Source: Burkholderiaceae bacterium
GTDB lineage: Bacteria > Pseudomonadota > Gammaproteobacteria > Burkholderiales > Burkholderiaceae_F
NCBI GenBank assembly: GCA_022843955.1
Contig: JALHMQ010000034.1
Span: forward strand, 1-44,870
Length of the DNA stretch: 44,870 nt
Direction: 5' to 3'
This document shows positions 8,461-16,269 of this stretch, piece after piece. Position 1 is the first letter of the stretch, and the number at the start of each line of letters is the position of its first letter. The notes beneath the pieces are model-generated. The model did not search any database, had not been told where the DNA came from, and saw only the letters and a list, made by a program, of their open reading frames with translations. A program made the translations under genes and the position numbers.

Positions 8461-9147
8461 CTAGACGCCCAGGTAGCGCCCGGGCCGGTGGTTCACCGCC
8501 ACCACCAGGTTGAGCGCCACCGCACCGAGCAGCGACAAGAGCGCCTGCTTGAACGGGAGCACCACGAACGCCGCCAGCAGGATCACCACGTCGATCGCCA
8601 GTTGCAGCGCGCCGGCGCGCCAGCCGCGCGTGGCCTGCAGCCACAGCACCAGCACGTTGAGTCCGCCCAGGCTGGCGCAATGGCGAAACAGCACCAGCAG
8701 GCCGACCCCGATCAGGAATCCGCCCATCACCGCGGCAAACACCGGATCCAGGCGCGCGAAGGCAAGCACCCGCGGCAGCACCTCGATGATCACCGCCAGC
8801 AGCGTCACCGCGGCAAAGCTCTTGAGCGTGAAGGCCAGGCCCATCTGCCGCAGGGCCAGGCCGTAAAAGGGCAGGTTCACGAGGAAAAATACCAGCCCGA
8901 AGCTCCAGCCGCTGGCGTAGTGGATGAGGAAGGCGATGCCCGCGGTGCCACCGGTCAGCAGGCCGGCATGCTTGAACATCGCCACGCCCAACGCCACGAA
9001 CAGGGTGCCGGTGACGAGTGCCTGCACGTCTTCGAATGCCGAATGGCGGCGCGTGCCGTCGGCCGCAGCGGCGACAGGATGCGCGCCGGCGGGCGGCGTC
9101 TCGTGCGGATCATCGGGCGCGTCGCGGTGCGACAGGGCGTGCGGCAT
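8461..9147 (-). CDS. YitT-family (DUF161) membrane protein
   Basis: The 228-residue protein has a hydrophilic N-terminus of about 35 residues and then five or six membrane segments. GLLTGGTAGIAFLIHYASGW is a typical YitT element, as is GFLIGVGLLVLFRHCASLGGLNVL. It lacks the C-terminal DUF2179 domain of longer family members. The role is unknown. It precedes arfB on the same strand with a 50-bp gap. Confidence 0.85.
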   Translation of the reverse strand: MPHALSHRDAPDDPHETPPAGAHPVAAAADGTRRHSAFEDVQALVTGTLFVALGVAMFKHAGLLTGGTAGIAFLIHYASGWSFGLVFFLVNLPFYGLALRQMGLAFTLKSFAAVTLLAVIIEVLPRVLAFARLDPVFAAVMGGFLIGVGLLVLFRHCASLGGLNVLVLWLQATRGWRAGALQLAIDVVILLAAFVVLPFKQALLSLLGAVALNLVVAVNHRPGRYLGV

Positions 9148-9283
9148 GGGCAGGTGGCAAAGGGGCGTGGAGCGGGCGAGCGTGGAGTCTATGAGGGGAT
9201 CGGCAGGCGCGTTTGATCGGCACCAAGCATCGCCCGCGCGGCTACGCGGCGATGGTCAGGCTCGGTTGCGGCATGATCGGCCC

Positions 9284-9835
9284 ATGGCCCTGAGTGCAAC
9301 CATCTACCAGTTTGATCTCGACCTGGCCGACGCCGACCGTGGCGTCTACCAGCCGCTCGCCCTGCGCGTGGCACGTCACCCGTCGGAAAGCGACGACTAC
9401 CTGCTGGCGCGCCTGCTCGCCTTCTGCCTCGAATGGACCGAGGGCATCGGGTTCTCCAAGGGCGGCCTGTCCGCACCGGACGAGCCGGCGGTGCACGTAC
9501 GCGACCTCACCGGCCAGTTGCTCGCCTGGATCGACGTCGGCGTGCCGGATGCCGCGCGCATTCATCGCGCGGCCAAGACGGCGCCGCGGGTGGCGGTCTA
9601 CTCGCACAAGGACCCGGCGCTGCTGCGCGCCGCGCTGGCCGGCGAGCGCATCCACCGTGCCGAGCACCTGGCGCTGTTCAGCCTGGATCGCGCCTTCATC
9701 GAAGCGCTGCGCGGCAAGCTCGGTCGCCGCAACGCCTGGTCGATCTCCAAAAGCGGCGGCCAACTCTACGTAACAGCCGGCAGCGATACCTTCGAGGCCG
9801 AAGTCCGACCGCTCAGTCTGGACGCCGTCGAGTGA
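9284..9835 (+). CDS. yaeQ: YaeQ family protein
   Basis: This 183-residue protein has the normal YaeQ length and motifs: ATIYQFDLDLADADRGVY at the start, RHPSESDDYLLARLLAFCLEW, GLSAPDEPAV, WIDVGVPDA and the late SISKSGGQLYVT. The family adopts a PD-(D/E)XK nuclease-like fold, and D/E/K residues in these blocks are consistent with that, but a biochemical role is not established. The frame opens at 8924, and the ATG at 9284 is the clear family start. CATGAT lies 6 bp upstream, so a very short or absent leader is possible. Confidence 0.92.
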   Translation: MALSATIYQFDLDLADADRGVYQPLALRVARHPSESDDYLLARLLAFCLEWTEGIGFSKGGLSAPDEPAVHVRDLTGQLLAWIDVGVPDAARIHRAAKTAPRVAVYSHKDPALLRAALAGERIHRAEHLALFSLDRAFIEALRGKLGRRNAWSISKSGGQLYVTAGSDTFEAEVRPLSLDAVE

Positions 9836-9964
9836 TTCGACCGCATTGACCGGCAGGCGCGATCTACGTCGGCCCGACCCCAGGGACCTGAGATCCGCGG
9901 TGCAATCCGCCGTGAGCCGGACGGCAGGCGGCGACCACGCCCGTGCAGCATCCAAAGAATTGAT

Positions 9965-9993
9965 TCGACAAACGCGCCGGATGGGCGTACCTT
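9965..9993 (+). promoter_or_regulatory. Candidate promoter of the cold-shock gene
   Basis: TCGACA at 9965-9970 and TACCTT at 9988-9993 are separated by exactly 17 bp, a plausible sigma-70 promoter. Transcription would begin near 10000 and give a leader of about 170 nt before the cold-shock ATG at 10172. That length resembles the structured thermosensing leader of E. coli cspA. The stretch 9836-10171 otherwise holds no gene that I recognise. Confidence 0.4.
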
Positions 9994-10171
9994 CCGTTCC
10001 GCAAGTCGCTTGAGTCTCGTCAGTCCTTAGGTCACCCCATGCCGGTCGCTCCAAAAAAGTGTGCCGCGCGTCTGAAGGTTCTCCCAGGTTGCGTCGCTTG
10101 ATCGCCTGCACGTGCGACACCTCCGTGTGGCCGCACCGTTTATCTCACTCAACTTAGTCAGGAAACTTCAG

Positions 10172-10375
10172 ATGGCACAGGGCACTGTGAAATGGTTCAA
10201 CGAGGCCAAGGGCTACGGCTTCATCACCCCCGATGGTGGTGGCGCTGATCTCTTCGCGCACTTCTCCGAAATTCAGGCGAACGGCTTCCGTACGCTGCAG
10301 GAGAACCAGCGCGTCGAGTTCACCGTCACGCAGGGCAAAAAAGGCCCGCAAGCCGGCCAGATCCGCCCGATCTAG
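10172..10375 (+). CDS. cspA: Cold-shock domain protein (CspA family)
   Basis: The 67-residue single-domain protein contains both nucleic-acid-binding motifs of the family: [18 protein letters not shown] (RNP1 KGYGFI) and DLFAHFSEI (RNP2). It binds single-stranded RNA or DNA and melts mRNA structure. The usual VFVHFS is DLFAHFS here, as in a betaproteobacterial subset. The upstream AGGAAA serves as ribosome-binding site. The gene is followed by a strong terminator. Whether this copy is cold-inducible or constitutive cannot be seen. Confidence 0.96.
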   Translation: MAQGTVKWFNEAKGYGFITPDGGGADLFAHFSEIQANGFRTLQENQRVEFTVTQGKKGPQAGQIRPI

Positions 10376-10400
10376 CCCGCATTGACGCTTAGCGTCTGAA

Positions 10401-10429
10401 AGCCGCAGCCTCGTGCTGCGGCTTTTTTC
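10401..10429 (+). terminator. Rho-independent terminator of the cold-shock gene
   Basis: AGCCGCAGC (10401-10409) pairs perfectly with GCTGCGGCT (10415-10423) around a 5-nt loop and is followed by a run of T. It starts 25 bp after the cold-shock stop codon. Confidence 0.92.
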
Positions 10430-10513
10430 TTGGCGGCGTACGCTGCGCCGGTCGCCCCTTTGCAGCATGCCCTCGTGCCTGCCGCGTTTCGGCGGGACGC
10501 TCACGGAGTCTCC

Positions 10514-10693
10514 ATGGCAAAACCCAACTATTCGTTCGAAAAGCGGCAACGCGAACTGGCCAAGAAGAAAAAGCAGGAAGAAAAGCGCCAGCGCAAGGCC
10601 ACACACAACCCCGACGGTTCCCCCGTTGACGACGAACCCGCCGACTCCGGCACCGTCGCCGCGCCACCCGCCAGCCCGGACAAGACTGCCTAG
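10514..10693 (+). CDS. Small lysine-rich hypothetical protein
   Basis: This 59-residue protein starts MAKPNYSFEKRQRELAKKKK. It has a very basic helical N-terminal half and an acidic, proline-rich tail. This N-terminal pattern recurs in small proteins of Burkholderiales and other betaproteobacteria; no function is known to me. It might bind nucleic acid or ribosomes, but that is only a charge-based inference. The ATG at 10514 is preceded by CGGAG. The gene lies immediately after the cold-shock terminator and so has its own promoter or arises by read-through. Confidence 0.65.
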   Translation: MAKPNYSFEKRQRELAKKKKQEEKRQRKATHNPDGSPVDDEPADSGTVAAPPASPDKTA

Positions 10694-11094
10694 CTCCGCC
10701 ACGCGGCGCCGCGCGAGCCCGGCGCCGCTTCAGTAGCGATTAACGGCTGCGCGTCCCGTCCGAATCGGCGTGTGCTTCGGCGGCAGGACGATCGCTTCGC
10801 CGCCGAGCCTGAGCAGCCGTTCGGCATTCTCATCGAGCAGATCGTGGGCGGGCGAGTCATCGAGTCGCGCCGGCTTGAACGCACCAGTGGCCGCATCCCG
10901 TCGGCCCGGAACACGGCGCTCGGCTATACGACCAACGGGCGGGCCGCCCGTCCAGCAACCGTAACCACAGCCACCTCCTGCGAACGAACCTCGATTCCCG
11001 CGCGGATGCTGATGCCGATTGAGCATTCGCGAGCCAGCACGCACAGAGGCGCGAGGACACCGTCACGCGCAGCCGGCAGATCGGCGAGCACCCG
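10694..11094. other. 400-bp stretch without an intact gene
   Basis: No complete, convincing coding sequence is visible between the lysine-rich protein and the HPF/RaiA-like gene. Reading frames on both strands have unnatural composition. The exception is the short minus-strand segment 10730-10867, listed separately as a possible gene remnant. Confidence 0.5.
10730..10867 (-). pseudogene. Possible C-terminal remnant of a release-factor-like (baeRF) ribosome hibernation protein
   Basis: The last 45 residues of a minus-strand frame ending at 10730 read as protein-like sequence: LDDSPAHDLLDENAERLLRLGG, then EAIVLPPKHTPIRTGRAAVNRY to the stop. This resembles the C-terminal end I associate with bacterial archaeo-eukaryotic release factor homologues (LLDE...GGEVVV.P...P...G.AAI.RY), a group that includes ribosome hibernation factors. 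The upstream sequence does not look like the rest of such a protein. It lies directly downstream of an HPF/RaiA-like gene on the same strand. The family match comes from memory of motifs, so this is a weak call. Confidence 0.22.
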
Positions 11095-11451
11095 TCACAA
11101 CGGCGTTTCGTCGCTGCGCTGGGCAGGTAACGGCTGCCGCGCATCATTCAAGCGACCGACCCGCCGATCGATCGCGGTCACCAGCTTGTCGATGGCACCG
11201 GCCAGCGCCAGGTCCAGCAATTCGGCCGCGTGGCTGACAGCCACTGGGTCGTGACCCTTCAAACGGGCTTCGAGCATGCAGCGAATGTCGCGATCGCCCG
11301 ACTTGGCTCCGTTGACGTCGTTCAAGTGGACCTCGATGCGCGTCAGGCGGTCATCGAAGCGCGACAGCGCGCCTTCGATGTCGCCGGCCACGCGGTCCTT
11401 CAGCGCTTCGCTGCCGGTGAAATGGCGGTCTGTGTTGAGTTGAATCTGCAT
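11095..11451 (-). CDS. HPF/RaiA-family protein
   Basis: The 118-residue protein has the HPF/RaiA layout: MQIQLNTDRHF as first strand, GSEALKDRVAGDIEGALSRF as helix, RLTRIEVHLNDVNG and KDRDIRCMLEARLKG-like strands (here GDRDIRCMLEARLKGHDP), and a long helix AAELLDLALAGAIDKLVTAIDRRVGRL. It lacks the long-form C-terminal dimerisation domain. It probably binds the 30S subunit in stress. The open frame reaches 11679, but the ATG at 11451 matches the family start; no good Shine-Dalgarno precedes it. It is divergent from the GNAT gene at 11626, with 174 bp between. Confidence 0.85.
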   Translation of the reverse strand: MQIQLNTDRHFTGSEALKDRVAGDIEGALSRFDDRLTRIEVHLNDVNGAKSGDRDIRCMLEARLKGHDPVAVSHAAELLDLALAGAIDKLVTAIDRRVGRLNDARQPLPAQRSDETPL

Positions 11452-11625
11452 TGGCGTGGAGGAACGCGGTAACCGAGGCCTTGCGGGCGGCAAGTCGCAT
11501 GCCCCTCGCCAACCTTGACGTCCCGCGAGAGGTCGAAACGCCGTTGGAGGGCTCGCTCCACCCCGTTCGCCTGGACCCGGCACATTCCATGCTGCACTCG
11601 CACAATCATCACAGTAGGAATTGCC

Positions 11626-12177
11626 ATGCACCTGCCGAACCGGCTGGCACGGATTCACACCGAAGAGATCGGCACTCACTTCCTGGCGCTCGCCGAAGAA
11701 GACCGCCGACTGCGCTTCGGCCGGCCGATGAACGACGCGGCGCTGCTCGCGTACGTGGCCAACATCGACTTCACGCGCGACGCCGTGTTCGGCGTATTCG
11801 ATACCGACCTGCTACTGATGGGGGTCGGCCATCTCGCGCGGAACGCGGCCAGCGCCGAGATTGGGTTGTCGGTCGCTGCCGCCGGCCGGGGCCGCGGCGT
11901 CGGTCGCAGCCTGCTCGAGCGGGCGATCACGCACGCCCGTGCCTGCGGAATGAGCATGCTGTACATGCACTGCCTGGGCGAGAACGAGCCGATGCGCCGC
12001 CTGGCACGGCGCGCCCACATGAGCGTGGTCAACGACCATGGCGAACTGCAGGCGCACCTCGAACTGGCACCACGCACCAGCGGCACGCACCTGGCCGACT
12101 GGGTGGAGAACAGCATGGGACTGGCGGAGCACGCGTTCCGCGTGCAGATGGCCACCAGCGGCTACCGCCCACGCTGA
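11626..12177 (+). CDS. GNAT-family N-acetyltransferase
   Basis: The 183-residue protein has GNAT motif A in EIGLSVAAAGRGRGVGRSLLERAITHAR (residues about 84-111; GRGRGVGRSLL binds acetyl-CoA) and the motif B-like MHCLGENEPMRRLARRAHM. The N-terminal LAEEDRRLRFGRPMNDAALLAYV resembles the same subgroup seen near stress proteins in betaproteobacteria. The acceptor substrate is unknown. The ATG at 11626 follows TAGGAA at good spacing, so the longer frame from 11515 is not needed. Confidence 0.85.
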   Translation: MHLPNRLARIHTEEIGTHFLALAEEDRRLRFGRPMNDAALLAYVANIDFTRDAVFGVFDTDLLLMGVGHLARNAASAEIGLSVAAAGRGRGVGRSLLERAITHARACGMSMLYMHCLGENEPMRRLARRAHMSVVNDHGELQAHLELAPRTSGTHLADWVENSMGLAEHAFRVQMATSGYRPR

Positions 12178-12219
12178 GCCGCACCGGGCACCTGACACGG
12201 CCGTCGTACCATCGACGCC

Positions 12220-12837
12220 ATGTCTGTCGACGTGTCCGCGCCAGGGACGACCGCCCGTCCCGCCTCGCTGCGCGAGTTGTTCATGGCGTTCAACTGGCTG
12301 GCGCTGCAGGGCTTTGGCGGCGTGTTGCCAGTCGCACAGCGGGTGCTGTGCGAAGAGCGCCGCTGGCTCACGCGCGAAGAGTTCGTCGAGTTGCTCGCCA
12401 TCGGCCAGGTGCTGCCCGGCCCGAACGTCTGCAATCTGGCCGTGCTCGCCGGCGACCGCTTCTTGGGCTGGCGCGGCGCAGCGGTTGCACTGGGCGGCAT
12501 CGTGGCAGCGCCGCTGCTGATCGTGCTGACCATCACTGCAGTCTATGTCCAGTTCGCCGACCTGCCCGCCGTGATGGGCGCGCTCAAGGGCATGGCCGCG
12601 GTGGCGGCCGGGCTCATCGTGGGCACCGCGTTGCGCCTGGTGTCCTCGCTGCGCACCAGCCCCCTGGGACCGCGTGCCTGTGCGCTGCTGGGCGGGCTCA
12701 CGTTCGCAACCGTGGCGCTGCTGCGCCTGCCGCTGCTGTGGGTGCTGGGCAGCATCGGCGCCCTGGGAGTAGCGTGGGCCTGGCGGGCGATCCGCCTGGC
12801 TGAACCGCAACGCGACATCGAGGACGCGGCATCGTGA
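12220..12837 (+). CDS. chrA: Chromate transporter, N-terminal-type subunit
   Basis: This 205-residue membrane protein corresponds to one half of a long ChrA. It contains the CHR-domain signature in LALQGFGGVLPVAQRVLCEERRWLTREEF and GQVLPGPNVCNLAVLAGDRF. Short-chain CHR proteins work as pairs that export chromate. The next gene is the partner and overlaps it by four bases (GTGA), so translation is probably coupled. TACCAT at 12207-12212 ends 7 bp before the ATG and no Shine-Dalgarno is evident, which suggests a leaderless or very short-leader transcript. Confidence 0.93.
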   Translation: MSVDVSAPGTTARPASLRELFMAFNWLALQGFGGVLPVAQRVLCEERRWLTREEFVELLAIGQVLPGPNVCNLAVLAGDRFLGWRGAAVALGGIVAAPLLIVLTITAVYVQFADLPAVMGALKGMAAVAAGLIVGTALRLVSSLRTSPLGPRACALLGGLTFATVALLRLPLLWVLGSIGALGVAWAWRAIRLAEPQRDIEDAAS

Positions 12838-13376
12838 TCCTCTACGCGCCGCTGCCGGCAGCCGACTGGCTCGCCCTGTTCGGCCACTTCCTGCTGCTGT
12901 CGCTGCTGGCCGTGGGCGGCGGCTTGACGGTGGCGCCGGACATCAACCGCGTGCTGGTCGGCAAGATGCAATTGCTCGACGAGGCGCAATTCAGTTCCTC
13001 GATCGCCATCGCCCAGGCGTCGCCCGGACCGAACGTGCTGTTCGTTGCGGTGCTCGGTTACCAGGCCGCCGGCCTGGCCGGTGCGCTGACCACGCTAATC
13101 GCGATGCTGCTGCCGTCGACCACGCTGGCGCTGGCCGCCGGCCGCTGGGGCCATGCGCGCCGCCAGGCAATCGGCGTGCGGGCGTTCAAGGCGGGCATGG
13201 CGCCGGTGGTCATTGCGCTGCTGCTGGCAACCGCCTGGATCATGGCGGCGGAAACGCCGGGCCGTGCCCACCTCATCGTCACCGCAGCCGCGGCACTGCT
13301 CGCCTGGCTGACGCGGCTGCACCTGCTGCTGCTGATTGCCGCGGGCGCAGTCATCGGAGCCCTAGGCTGGCTGTGA
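12834..13376 (+). CDS. chrA: Chromate transporter, C-terminal-type subunit
   Basis: The 180-residue membrane protein is the second short CHR subunit. It has the family elements LSLLAVGGGLTVAPDINR and IAQASPGPNVLFVAVLGY and about five or six membrane spans. It starts at GTG 12834, inside the stop codon region of the preceding subunit. The two together equal one canonical long ChrA, but each has its own CHR motif and a proper coupled start, so this is the natural two-gene form and not a frameshift. Confidence 0.92.
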   Translation: MILYAPLPAADWLALFGHFLLLSLLAVGGGLTVAPDINRVLVGKMQLLDEAQFSSSIAIAQASPGPNVLFVAVLGYQAAGLAGALTTLIAMLLPSTTLALAAGRWGHARRQAIGVRAFKAGMAPVVIALLLATAWIMAAETPGRAHLIVTAAAALLAWLTRLHLLLLIAAGAVIGALGWL

Positions 13377-13389
13377 TGCGGATGCGTCG

Positions 13390-14301
13390 ATGAACCGCGG
13401 CGTGCTGTACGCGCTGGGCGCCTACCTGATGTGGGGCGCCTTTCCGGTGTACTTCAAGGCGGTCGGCGCGGTCGGCTCGCTCGAAGTGCTGGCGCACCGC
13501 ATGTTGTGGTCGCTGGTGTTCGTCGCCGCGCTGCTGGCGCTTTTCGGACGCTGGCAGTGGCTGCGGCCGTTCGTGCAGGCGCCGCGGCGGCTGGCGTTCT
13601 TCGCGCTCAGCGCCGCGCTGGTATCGATCAACTGGCTGATCTACATCTGGGCGGTGAACTCCGGTCACGTGGTCGATGCGAGCCTGGGGTACTTCATCAA
13701 TCCGCTGGTCAACGTGCTGATCGGCGCACTGTTCCTTCACGAGCGCCTGCGGCCGACGCAGTGGGTCGCGGTGGCACTGGCCGCGCTGGGCGTGGCGTGG
13801 CTGACCTGGCAGGCCGGAGAACTGCCGTGGATCGGCCTGGTGCTGGCCTTCAGCTTTGCCTGCTACGGCCTGATGCGCAAACGCGCATCGCTCGGCGCCT
13901 TGGAAGGCCTGGCGCTGGAGACGGCGCTGCTGACACCGCTCGCCCTGCTCTATCTCGGCTGGCTGGCGAGCCAAGGAGACAGCGCGTTCATCGTCAGCGC
14001 CAGCACCGGCGCACTGCAGACGGTGCTGCTGCTGATGCTGGCCGGTCCGGTGACCGCCGTGCCGCTGTTGCTGTTTGCCGCTGGAGCGCGCCGCATCCCG
14101 TTCACCACGCTCGGGCTGCTGCAGTACGTCGCGCCGACGCTGCAACTGCTGCTCGGCGTGTTCCTGTATCGCGAGCCGTTCGATGGCGCCACACTGGTCG
14201 GCTATGCGGCGATCTGGCTGGCCCTAGCGGTGTTCAGCGTCGATGGTCTGCGCCAGATGTGGACGCAGCGGGCGGCGAGCGCGCCAGGCGCAGCCCGCTG
14301 A
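13390..14301 (+). CDS. rarD: RarD protein, EamA/DMT-superfamily permease
   Basis: The 303-residue protein has ten predicted membrane segments and RarD-specific motifs: GVLYALGAYLMWGAFPVYFK at the start, LEVLAHRMLWSL, the later SINWLIYIWAVNSGHVVDASLGYFINPLVNVL, and near the end FTTLGLLQYVAPTLQLLLGV. Family members are drug/metabolite exporters, and the RarD substrate is uncertain. It begins 13 bp after the chromate transporter stop and may be in the same transcript. The length is normal. Confidence 0.93.
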   Translation: MNRGVLYALGAYLMWGAFPVYFKAVGAVGSLEVLAHRMLWSLVFVAALLALFGRWQWLRPFVQAPRRLAFFALSAALVSINWLIYIWAVNSGHVVDASLGYFINPLVNVLIGALFLHERLRPTQWVAVALAALGVAWLTWQAGELPWIGLVLAFSFACYGLMRKRASLGALEGLALETALLTPLALLYLGWLASQGDSAFIVSASTGALQTVLLLMLAGPVTAVPLLLFAAGARRIPFTTLGLLQYVAPTLQLLLGVFLYREPFDGATLVGYAAIWLALAVFSVDGLRQMWTQRAASAPGAAR

Positions 14302-14377
14302 GTTGCCAGATCGCGCAGATCTCCTTCGCACTACTGCCGCGCTGCGCCAAGGGACGTGCCAGTTCATGCCACCGCGG

Positions 14378-14407
14378 TTGACGCCACCGGCCGCGGCAGG
14401 GCATGCT
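14378..14407 (+). promoter_or_regulatory. Candidate promoter upstream of a leader ORF and rsgA
   Basis: TTGACG at 14378-14383 is followed 18 bp later by CATGCT at 14402-14407. Transcription would start near 14414, about 47 nt before the ATG of the leader ORF. The -10 is weak, so this is tentative. Confidence 0.3.
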
Positions 14408-14460
14408 GTGCACCTGCGTGGCGATGAATCATTGCCACCGCATCGATTGAGGAGGTGACC

Positions 14461-14508
14461 ATGCATACCCAGGACCTTGCCCCCCGTGCCGTGCCCACGG
14501 CGCTCTGA
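14461..14508 (+). CDS. 15-codon leader ORF with a near-perfect Shine-Dalgarno
   Basis: The ATG at 14461 is preceded by AGGAGGTGA (14450-14458), a nine-base complement to the 16S rRNA 3' end. It is the strongest ribosome-binding site that I see in the window. The frame encodes only MHTQDLAPRAVPTAL and then TGA. It sits in the 382-bp gap between rarD and rsgA (14302-14683). A 7-bp perfect hairpin (14547-14565) follows. It could be a regulatory leader peptide, or the start of a longer gene lost by frameshift: the +2 frame continues open for some distance. Its function is unknown. Confidence 0.4.
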   Translation: MHTQDLAPRAVPTAL

Positions 14509-14546
14509 TCGGTCTCGTTCGCGCATCACGCCTCATCTGCTTTAGC

Positions 14547-14565
14547 GAGCCGCCCCACGCGGCTC
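14547..14565. other. Perfect 7-bp hairpin in the rsgA leader
   Basis: GAGCCGC at 14547-14553 and GCGGCTC at 14559-14565 flank a 5-nt loop. No T-tract follows, so it is not a classical terminator. It lies 38 bp after the stop of the short leader ORF and about 120 bp before rsgA. Confidence 0.5.
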
Positions 14566-14683
14566 CTGCGGCACCGGCCCCGCCCGGCCGCTTAAGTCGA
14601 CCCGTCCGTTCAGATCGCCCCATCGGCTGCGTCCCATCGACGCCGCCTGTGTTCGACCTGGCTTTCGACAACGGACCCAACTC

Positions 14684-15781
14684 ATGCATCAAGACGTTTT
14701 CGATCGGCTGCAGCCGATCGGCCTGACACCCGCACTGATGCGGGCACTCGAAACTCTCGGTTCAACCCTCGCGCACGGCGATCCATCGCCAGCCGAGCCG
14801 GCGCGCGTGACGGAAGTCCATCGCGAAACCGCGGTGCTGCATGACGGTGGCGCCGAGTTCCCGGCGCGCCTGCACCGGCGCCTGGTGACGGCACTGAGCG
14901 CCGGCGGCAACGCCATCGCAGTCGGCGACTGGGTCCTCGTACAGCGCGACCCCTCGGGCATGGCAACCATCATCGCCCGCGCCGAACCGCAATCGCAGAT
15001 CGTGCGACGCGATGCCGACGGACTGCGGCACGTGGTCGTCAGCAACATCGACACCGCATTCCTGGTGATGGGACTCGATGGCGACTTCAACCCACGGCGC
15101 ATCGAGCGCTACGTGGCGCTGGTCAGCGCCGCCGGCTCTGGCGTGCTGCCGGTGGTGGTGCTGACCAAGCGCGACTGGGCCGGCGTGGCCGTGGCGATCG
15201 ACGAGACCGAGGCCCTGCAGCGGCGCCTCGGTCAGGGCGTGCCCGTGCACGCCGTCGACGGCACCGCACCGGCGACGGCACAGGTGCTTGCGCCCTACCT
15301 GCGCGCCGGTCACACCGCTGTGCTGCTCGGTTCGTCCGGTGCCGGCAAGTCGACCCTCACCAACACGCTGCTCGGTCGCACCGTGCAGGACACCGGGGCG
15401 GTGCGTGCCACGGACAGTCGCGGCAAGCACACCACCACGTACCGGTCACTGCATCGACTTCCCGGCGGTGGCTGCGTGGTCGATACACCGGGCGTGCGCA
15501 CGCTGCGGCCCGACCTCGATGCCGAAGCGCTGGCTGTCGCCTTCAACGACATCGACGCGCTGGCTGCTCAATGCCGCTTCCGCGACTGCCGCCACCAGGA
15601 CGAACCCGGCTGCGCAGTGCGCGCCGCGGTCGATCCGGACCGGCTCGGCAACTGGCACAAGCTCGGCCGCGAATTGCGCCGCGACAGCATGAATGCACTC
15701 GAGCGGCGTGAGCAGTTGTCGCAGTGGAAGGCGCGCACGCGCGAGGGCCGTGCGCGGGCCAAGAGCAAGCGGGGTGAATGA
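14684..15781 (+). CDS. rsgA: Ribosome small-subunit-dependent GTPase RsgA
   Basis: This 365-residue protein is a circularly permuted GTPase that checks late 30S subunit maturation. An OB-fold region with GDWVLVQRD precedes the G4 motif TKRD (161-164). G1 GSSGAGKST (216-224) comes later, and G3 DTPG is at 267-270, the order typical of RsgA. The C-terminal zinc site is C297, C302, H304 and C310. The ribosome-binding site at 14684 is weak, in contrast to the leader ORF upstream. The stop is immediately followed by an imperfect inverted repeat shared with the convergent FKBP gene. Confidence 0.96.
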   Translation: MHQDVFDRLQPIGLTPALMRALETLGSTLAHGDPSPAEPARVTEVHRETAVLHDGGAEFPARLHRRLVTALSAGGNAIAVGDWVLVQRDPSGMATIIARAEPQSQIVRRDADGLRHVVVSNIDTAFLVMGLDGDFNPRRIERYVALVSAAGSGVLPVVVLTKRDWAGVAVAIDETEALQRRLGQGVPVHAVDGTAPATAQVLAPYLRAGHTAVLLGSSGAGKSTLTNTLLGRTVQDTGAVRATDSRGKHTTTYRSLHRLPGGGCVVDTPGVRTLRPDLDAEALAVAFNDIDALAAQCRFRDCRHQDEPGCAVRAAVDPDRLGNWHKLGRELRRDSMNALERREQLSQWKARTREGRARAKSKRGE

Positions 15782-15812
15782 CGACGCGCCGGCCTTCGCA
15801 CCGGCGGTCGTC
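15780..15812. terminator. Imperfect inverted repeat between convergent rsgA and FKBP genes
   Basis: GACGAC-GC-GCCGG (15780-15792) can pair with CCGGC-G-GTCGTC (15801-15812) around an 8-nt loop. It lies between the rsgA stop and the opposing FKBP stop, a place where a bidirectional terminator is expected. There is no good T-tract, so the call is moderate. Confidence 0.35.
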
Positions 15813-15813
15813 G

Positions 15814-16152
15814 CTATTCCACGCCGAGCAGTTCGACCTCGAACAGCAGCGTGGCGTTGGGCGGAATCACGCCGCCTGCGCCCCGCGGACCGTAGCCCAG
15901 ATCGGGCGGGATGGTGAGCTTGCGCTTGCCGCCGACCTTCATGCCCTGCACGCCCTCGTCCCAGCCGGCAATGACCTGGCCCTGCCCGAGGTTGAAGGCG
16001 AACGGATCGCCGCGATCCAGGCTGGAGTCGAACTTCTTGCCATCGGCCAGCCAGCCGGTGTAGTGGACGGTCACGTGCTGGCCGCTGCGCGCGGCGGCTC
16101 CCTCACCGACGGCGAGGTCGTCGTATTGCAATCCGCTGGGGGTGGTGGGCAT
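15814..16152 (-). CDS. FKBP-type peptidyl-prolyl cis-trans isomerase
   Basis: The 112-residue single-domain FKBP has all the family's active-site blocks: [52 protein letters not shown] and [14 protein letters not shown]. There is no signal peptide at the chosen start, so it acts in the cytoplasm. The ATG at 16152 follows GGAAGGA; the frame extends to 16221, but the extra residues are not FKBP-like. It is convergent with rsgA. Confidence 0.95.
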   Translation of the reverse strand: MPTTPSGLQYDDLAVGEGAAARSGQHVTVHYTGWLADGKKFDSSLDRGDPFAFNLGQGQVIAGWDEGVQGMKVGGKRKLTIPPDLGYGPRGAGGVIPPNATLLFEVELLGVE

Positions 16153-16269
16153 CGCGCATCCTTCCGAAAGTGGGATCAGCGCAAGCGTAACGCCATCGCA
16201 CCGCACCACGCTTGCCGGCATCTGCGATCAGTAGACTCTCGCGAACGAACCCACTTCCCCGGTCGCACC

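Noticed and set aside
12220-13376. Split chromate transporter read as a frameshifted single gene
   Set aside because: The second gene has its own start overlapping the first stop (GTGA) and each half has a CHR motif, as in natural short-chain pairs.
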